The notes beneath the pieces were generated by a model. The model searched no databases and was not told the DNA's origin. It saw only the letters and a list, made by a program, of their open reading frames with translations. A stretch of 10,364 nt of DNA from CAMDPA01 sp050186055 (GTDB taxonomy: Bacteria; Pseudomonadota; Alphaproteobacteria; Rhizobiales; Hyphomicrobiaceae), in contig JBFWYV010000183.1 in assembly GCA_050186055.1 (NCBI GenBank), positions 1 through 10,364 of the forward strand, written 5' to 3'. How positions within the stretch are numbered: position 1 is the first letter of the stretch; the number at the start of each line of letters is the position of its first letter. Shown one piece after another: positions 6,290 through 10,364 of the stretch. The position numbers and the translations under genes are program-made.

Positions 6290-8638
6290 GTGGCCGGCCA
6301 GGGAATTGGCGCCAGAATTGCGCGCAAGGAAGATGATCGCTACGTGCGCGGGCGCGGTCGCTATGTCGCCGACATCGCTCTGCCCGGAATGCTCGAAGTC
6401 GCCTTTCTGCGCAGCGCGGTCGCGCACGCCCGCATCCGCTCCATCACCATCCCGCCGCAGATCCGCGATTGCGTATTCATTGCAGCGGACATTGAGCGCG
6501 ACGGCGTCAAGGCGATTCGCGCCGACACCGCTCTGCCGGGGTTCAAGTCGTCGCTGCAGCCGATTCTGGCGGCGGACAAGGTCCGTCACGTCGGCGAGCC
6601 GGTCGCCATGTGCGTGGCCGACAGCCGAGCGGAGGCCGAGGACCTCGCAGCTATGGTCGATGTCGACTACGAGGAGCTGCCGGCCATCACCGACATGATC
6701 GAGGCCCGCAGGCCCGGCGCCGCTCTATTGCACGAGCACTGGGGCGACAATGTCTTTCTCACCACCGAGATGGACGTCGACTTCGAGTCGGCCCGCACCA
6801 AGGCCGCGTTCTCGGTGACGCGGGAGCTGAAGACTGCACGGCAGGCGATGAGCCCGATCGAAGGCCGCGGCGTGGTCGCCGAGTGGGACAGCCGCCTGGG
6901 ACAACTGCTGCTGACGAGCGCCACCCAGCAGCCGCATATCGTCCGCTCCGGCTTGGCCGAATGCCTGGAGATCGACGAGGGTCTGATTCGCGTGATCGCG
7001 CCCGATGTCGGCGGCGGGTTCGGCTATAAGGGCGTGCTTCTGGCCGAGGAGGTCGCACTGGCCTGGGCCACGCGCCGCCTCGACCGTCCGCTGCGCTGGA
7101 TCGAGGATCGCCGCGAGAACCTGACCGCCGGCGCCGACTGCCGGGAGCACCATTACCTGCTGACCGCCTACGCCGATTCGGAAGGCCGCCTGCTGGCGCT
7201 GGACTGCGAGGCCACCGTCGATGCCGGCGCGTACTCGGCCTATCCGTTCTCCGCCTGCCTGGAGGCGGGGCAGGTTGGATCGATCCTGCCGGGGCTTTAT
7301 GACTTTCCGCACTACCGCTGCCGTACCTACACGATCGCGTCCAACAAGCCGCCGATCCTTCCCTATCGCGGCGTCGCACGCACTGGCGTCTGCTTTGCGC
7401 TCGAAGTCACGCTCGACGCTCTTGCGCGGGAGGCCGGCGTCAAGGCCGAAGAGCTGCGCCTCAAGAGCCTTGTGCGGCCGGAGCAAATGCCTTTCGACAA
7501 TATCGCCAAGCGGCATTTCGACTCCGGAGACTATCCGCAGGCGCTGCAATCCGCACTCGATGCCATCGATCTGGACGGCTTCCGCGAACGCCAGCGTCAG
7601 GCCCAGCCCGACGGACGCCTGCTTGGCGCCGGCCTCGCAATGTACTCGGAGCAGGCCGGTCACGGCACCAGCGTCTATGCCGCCTGGGGCATCCCCTTCG
7701 TGCCCGGTTACGAGCAGTGCCATGCGCGCTTCACGCCGGACGGCGGGCTGGAAATCCGGATCGGCGCGCACAGCCATGGCCAGGGGCTGGAGACGACGTT
7801 GTCCCAGGTCGCCCACACGATCCTCGGCGTACCGCACAACCGCATCAAGGTCGTACACGGCGACACCGGCATGAGCCCCTACTCGACCGGCACATGGGGC
7901 TCCCGCTGCATGATCATGTCCGGCGGCGCGGTTGCCGAGGCCTGCGATGCGCTTGCCCGGCGCGTCAAGCTGATCGGCGCCAGTCTGCTGCAGTCGCGCC
8001 CTGAGGACGTCACCTTGCAGAACGGCGCCGTCGTTGCATCCGCAGGGCGCGTCGACATCGCCGACATTGCACGCACCTGGTACCGCAAGCCGCAGGACCT
8101 GCCCGCCGGTGTCGATCCGTCAGGCCTCGAAGTCGTTGCCGGCTATAAAGCCAAGCGCGACACCGGCACTTTCAGCTACGCCGCACATGCTGCAACCGTC
8201 GCAGTCGATCCCGAGACCGGTGCCGTCGACATCCTCGATTACGTCGTCGTCGAGGACGGCGGCACCCTCGTCAATCCGATGATCGTCGATGGCCAGATCC
8301 TGGGCGGCGTCGCACAGGGCATCGGCACGGCGCTCTACGAGGAAATGCTCTACGGGGACTCGGGCCAGCCGCTGGCGACCACGCTGGCGGACTATCTCCT
8401 GCCCGGCTCTCTCGAAGTGCCGCGTATGCGGATCGTGCATATGGAAACGCCGTCCCCATACACACGGTTCGGCCAGAAAGGGATCGGCGAGGGCGGCGCC
8501 ATCGCGCCGCCGGCAGCCATCACCAACGCCATCAACGATGCCCTCAAAGGACTCGGCGCGGAACTCCTCGTCTCGCCGGTCACGCCGCATCGCATCGTCG
8601 AGGCGATCCGAACGGCATCGACGCGATCCGAATCATAG
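6290..8638 (+). CDS. Xanthine dehydrogenase / CO dehydrogenase-family molybdopterin-binding large subunit
   Basis: This is the Mo-cofactor subunit of a molybdenum hydroxylase, 782 residues and of normal length. The N-terminus G-I-G-A-R-I-A-R-K-E-D-D-R-Y-V-R-G-R-G-R-Y-V-A-D is the family's ald_Xan_dh_C start. T-Q-Q-P-H-I-V-R (212-219) and D-V-G-G-G-F-G (239-245) are the cofactor loops. The active-site loop reads P-Y-R-G-V-A-R (358-364), closer to the form II A-Y-R-G-A-G-R than to true CO dehydrogenase (A-Y-R-C-S-F-R), so CO oxidation is not expected. K-G-I-G-E-G-G (730-736) supplies the catalytic Glu734. GTG 6290 is preferred as start: AAGGAGG lies four bases upstream and the protein then begins a few residues before G-I-G-A-R, as in relatives. 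ATG 6275 is in frame but has no ribosome site, and the open frame upstream to 6119 overlaps the divergent gene. The FAD (CoxM-like) and 2Fe-2S (CoxS-like) subunits are not adjacent and must come from elsewhere. It probably hydroxylates an aromatic or N-heteroaromatic carbon. Confidence 0.9.
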   Translation: MAGQGIGARIARKEDDRYVRGRGRYVADIALPGMLEVAFLRSAVAHARIRSITIPPQIRDCVFIAADIERDGVKAIRADTALPGFKSSLQPILAADKVRHVGEPVAMCVADSRAEAEDLAAMVDVDYEELPAITDMIEARRPGAALLHEHWGDNVFLTTEMDVDFESARTKAAFSVTRELKTARQAMSPIEGRGVVAEWDSRLGQLLLTSATQQPHIVRSGLAECLEIDEGLIRVIAPDVGGGFGYKGVLLAEEVALAWATRRLDRPLRWIEDRRENLTAGADCREHHYLLTAYADSEGRLLALDCEATVDAGAYSAYPFSACLEAGQVGSILPGLYDFPHYRCRTYTIASNKPPILPYRGVARTGVCFALEVTLDALAREAGVKAEELRLKSLVRPEQMPFDNIAKRHFDSGDYPQALQSALDAIDLDGFRERQRQAQPDGRLLGAGLAMYSEQAGHGTSVYAAWGIPFVPGYEQCHARFTPDGGLEIRIGAHSHGQGLETTLSQVAHTILGVPHNRIKVVHGDTGMSPYSTGTWGSRCMIMSGGAVAEACDALARRVKLIGASLLQSRPEDVTLQNGAVVASAGRVDIADIARTWYRKPQDLPAGVDPSGLEVVAGYKAKRDTGTFSYAAHAATVAVDPETGAVDILDYVVVEDGGTLVNPMIVDGQILGGVAQGIGTALYEEMLYGDSGQPLATTLADYLLPGSLEVPRMRIVHMETPSPYTRFGQKGIGEGGAIAPPAAITNAINDALKGLGAELLVSPVTPHRIVEAIRTASTRSES

Positions 8639-8662
8639 GCGCCGCCAAGCCCCGAGGGAGAA

Positions 8663-10364
8663 TCAGAATGCCGGTCCGAACGAGTTCGAACGCGGGAAGC
8701 CCTTCGGCGCCAGCTTGCCGGCCTGCGCGCGGCTGCCGACCCATTCACGGACCTCGCTCCACGACAGCGTGAACGTGCGCCCGGCCGCGTCGAGCCATGT
8801 CAGCCCGTCCGCCTTGATGAAAGCGCGAGCATCCGACAGCGCACCATCCTTGAACCGCTGCAGGATGACCCCCTTGCCGCGCGTCATCTCATTGACCTCA
8901 TCGAGCGCGAACACCAGCATCTTCCGGTTGTCGCCGATCGTCGCCAGATAGTTGCTGCCGGCAGGGACGGGCACGCACACCTTGGCCTCGTCGGCGCCGT
9001 CGACGTTGAGCACCTGCTTGCCTTTGCGCGTGAAGGCAAGAACCTCGTCCTCGGGCACGATGAAGCCATAGCCCGCCGTCGAAGCCACCAGCAGTTTCCG
9101 CCCGGCCTGGTGCACGAACATCGAGATCAGCGCGGTATTGGCCTCCAGATCGATCATCAACCGGACTGGCTCGCCGTGACCGCGTCCGCCGGGCAATTGG
9201 CTCGCTTCCAGCGTGAAGAAGCGGCCATTGGTTGCAAACAGGATCAGCTTGTCGGTCGTATAGCAGGGCAACGCCGTCCACAACTCGTCGCCCTGCTTGA
9301 AGTCAAGCTTCGAAGTGTCCTCCACGTGACCCTTCATCGCCCGGATCCAGCCCTTTTCGGACAGGATCACCGTGATCGGCTCCTTCTCGACCAGTGCCTG
9401 TTCCAACTCGAACTCGATCTCAGGCGCCTCCGCGAACTCGGTCCGGCGGCCCCCCAACTCGGTCTTCTTCGAGTACTTTTCCCGGATGGCGCGAATCTCG
9501 GTCGCGATCCGCTCCCATTGAAGATCGTCCGACTTGAGCAGCGCCTCGAGATCGAGCTTCTCCGCGGTCAGCCGCTCGTGCTCGGCCTTGATCTCGATTT
9601 CCTCGAGTCTCGACAAAGACCGCAGACGCAGGTTGAGGATCGCTTCAGCCTGCACCTCGCTCAGCTTGAAGCGGGCCATCAGCTTCTTCTTCGGATCATC
9701 CTCGAACCGGACGATCCGGATCACCTCGTCGAGGTTGAGATAGGCGATCAGATAACCGTCGAGCACTTCGAGCCGATGCTCGATCTTCTTCAGGCGCCAC
9801 TGCGAGCGGCGCACCAGCACATCGACGCGATGCTCGAGCCATTGGGTGAGGACGTCGCGCAGGGACAGCACGTTCGGCACCTGCCCGGCCGACAGCACGT
9901 TCATGTTGAGGCCGAAGCGCGACTCCAGCTCCGTCAGCCGGAACACGCTCTCCATCATCACGACGGGATCGACGGACCGGTTCTTCGGCTCGATCACGAG
10001 GCGGATCTCCTCCGCACTCTCGTCTCGCACATCGCCGACCAGCGGCAGCTTCTTGTCGCCGATCAGCTCGGCGATGCGCTCATAGACCTTGGCTTTCTGT
10101 ACCTGGTAGGGAATTTCGGTGACGACCACCTGCCACGTGCCGCGCCCAAGGTCTTCCTTCTCCCACTTGGCGCGCAGGCGAAAACCTCCGCGTCCGGTGC
10201 GATAGGCCTCGATGATGCTCTCGCGCGGCTCGACGATGATACCGCCGGTCGGGAAGTCCGGTCCCGGTATGAACTCGACCAGCTTCTCGATGGTCGCGGT
10301 CGGATGCTTGATCAGGTGTAGCGTGGCATTGGCCAGCTCTTCCACGTTGTGCGGCGGGAGGGTG
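8663..10364 (-). CDS. parC: DNA topoisomerase IV subunit A, C-terminal 566 residues (5' end off window)
   Basis: The frame is open through the right edge (T-L-P-P-H-N-V-E-E-L-A-N...), so the first part, including the active-site tyrosine and the quinolone-resistance region, is outside. The visible protein contains the ParC/GyrA tower and coiled-coil region: H-P-T-A-T-I-E-K-L-V-E-F-I-P-G-P-D-F-P-T-G-G near the start, then T-E-I-P-Y-Q-V, and a charged helical stretch around L-S-R-L-E-E-I-E-I-K-A-E-H-E. A C-terminal beta-pinwheel follows, with repeats such as G-W-I-R-A-M-K-G-H, L-P-G-G-R-G-H-G-E-P-V and T-R-G-K-G-V-I-L-Q. The G-R-G-H-G-E and R-G-K-G elements and absence of a GyrA box favour ParC over GyrA. 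ParC with ParE decatenates daughter chromosomes. It ends S-N-S-F-G-P-A-F, similar to other alphaproteobacterial ParC. It converges with the Mo hydroxylase gene, with 24 bases between the two stops and no obvious terminator hairpin. An internal GTG at 10345 is not the true start. Confidence 0.95.
   Translation of the reverse strand, partial: TLPPHNVEELANATLHLIKHPTATIEKLVEFIPGPDFPTGGIIVEPRESIIEAYRTGRGGFRLRAKWEKEDLGRGTWQVVVTEIPYQVQKAKVYERIAELIGDKKLPLVGDVRDESAEEIRLVIEPKNRSVDPVVMMESVFRLTELESRFGLNMNVLSAGQVPNVLSLRDVLTQWLEHRVDVLVRRSQWRLKKIEHRLEVLDGYLIAYLNLDEVIRIVRFEDDPKKKLMARFKLSEVQAEAILNLRLRSLSRLEEIEIKAEHERLTAEKLDLEALLKSDDLQWERIATEIRAIREKYSKKTELGGRRTEFAEAPEIEFELEQALVEKEPITVILSEKGWIRAMKGHVEDTSKLDFKQGDELWTALPCYTTDKLILFATNGRFFTLEASQLPGGRGHGEPVRLMIDLEANTALISMFVHQAGRKLLVASTAGYGFIVPEDEVLAFTRKGKQVLNVDGADEAKVCVPVPAGSNYLATIGDNRKMLVFALDEVNEMTRGKGVILQRFKDGALSDARAFIKADGLTWLDAAGRTFTLSWSEVREWVGSRAQAGKLAPKGFPRSNSFGPAF

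Noticed and set aside
6725..7858. A 377-codon minus-strand frame inside the Mo hydroxylase gene
   Set aside because: It is a shadow of the family-recognisable plus-strand gene, with no domain signature and no ribosome site considered credible.
6290..8638. Identification as the CO dehydrogenase catalytic subunit CoxL
   Set aside because: The diagnostic loop is P-Y-R-G-V-A-R, not A-Y-R-C-S-F-R, so the Cu-ligating cysteine of true CO dehydrogenase is absent.
9110..10321. A long open frame (about 400 codons) on the plus strand opposite parC
   Set aside because: It is antisense to a clearly recognised ParC; GC-rich codon use produces such open antisense frames. Its product is leucine/arginine/glutamine/histidine-rich low-information sequence with no motif.

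Overview
The window looks like a chromosomal stretch from a GC-rich alphaproteobacterium, probably of the Hyphomicrobiales (Bradyrhizobium/Rhodopseudomonas-like). The clues are the high GC third positions, a ParC with the C-terminal ending usual in that class, a CoxG-family protein with a proline/alanine-rich linker and C-terminal membrane tail, and a solitary Bug/TctC-type periplasmic binding protein. The species assignment is inference; no rRNA or other marker is present.

Layout, left to right. (1) 1-360, plus strand: the 3' end of a CoxG-family (SRPBCC) gene whose start lies off the window. (2) About 428-921, plus strand: a decayed coding stretch whose best-coding frame changes near 605-620, probably the C-terminal remnant of a membrane protein, ending in a hairpin. 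(3) 941-6131, minus strand: four genes in the order amidohydrolase, alpha/beta hydrolase with an arylformamidase-type HGGYW motif, UbiD-family decarboxylase, and Bug/TctC-type substrate-binding protein. The first two are only 20 bases apart; the gaps before ubiD (125 bases) and before the binding protein (198 bases) are larger and contain dyad or repeat elements. (4) 6132-6289: a short divergent control region. (5) 6290-8638, plus strand: the large molybdopterin subunit of a xanthine dehydrogenase/CO dehydrogenase-family hydroxylase, without its usual FAD and 2Fe-2S partners beside it. (6) 8663-10364, minus strand: parC, the C-terminal three quarters of topoisomerase IV subunit A, running off the right edge and converging on the hydroxylase gene.

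Read together, the minus-strand genes and the divergent molybdenum hydroxylase form a plausible catabolic unit. The binding protein would capture a carboxylated compound in the periplasm, the Mo enzyme would hydroxylate a ring or similar carbon, the UbiD enzyme would remove or add a ring carboxylate using prenylated FMN, and the two hydrolases would open cyclic amide or ester bonds. This logic resembles aerobic N-heteroaromatic acid degradation, but no known pathway with exactly this gene set is recognised here and the substrate is unknown. No ubiX, no TctA/TctB membrane proteins and no transcriptional regulator are encoded in the window.

No tRNA, rRNA, CRISPR array, insertion sequence or attachment site was seen.
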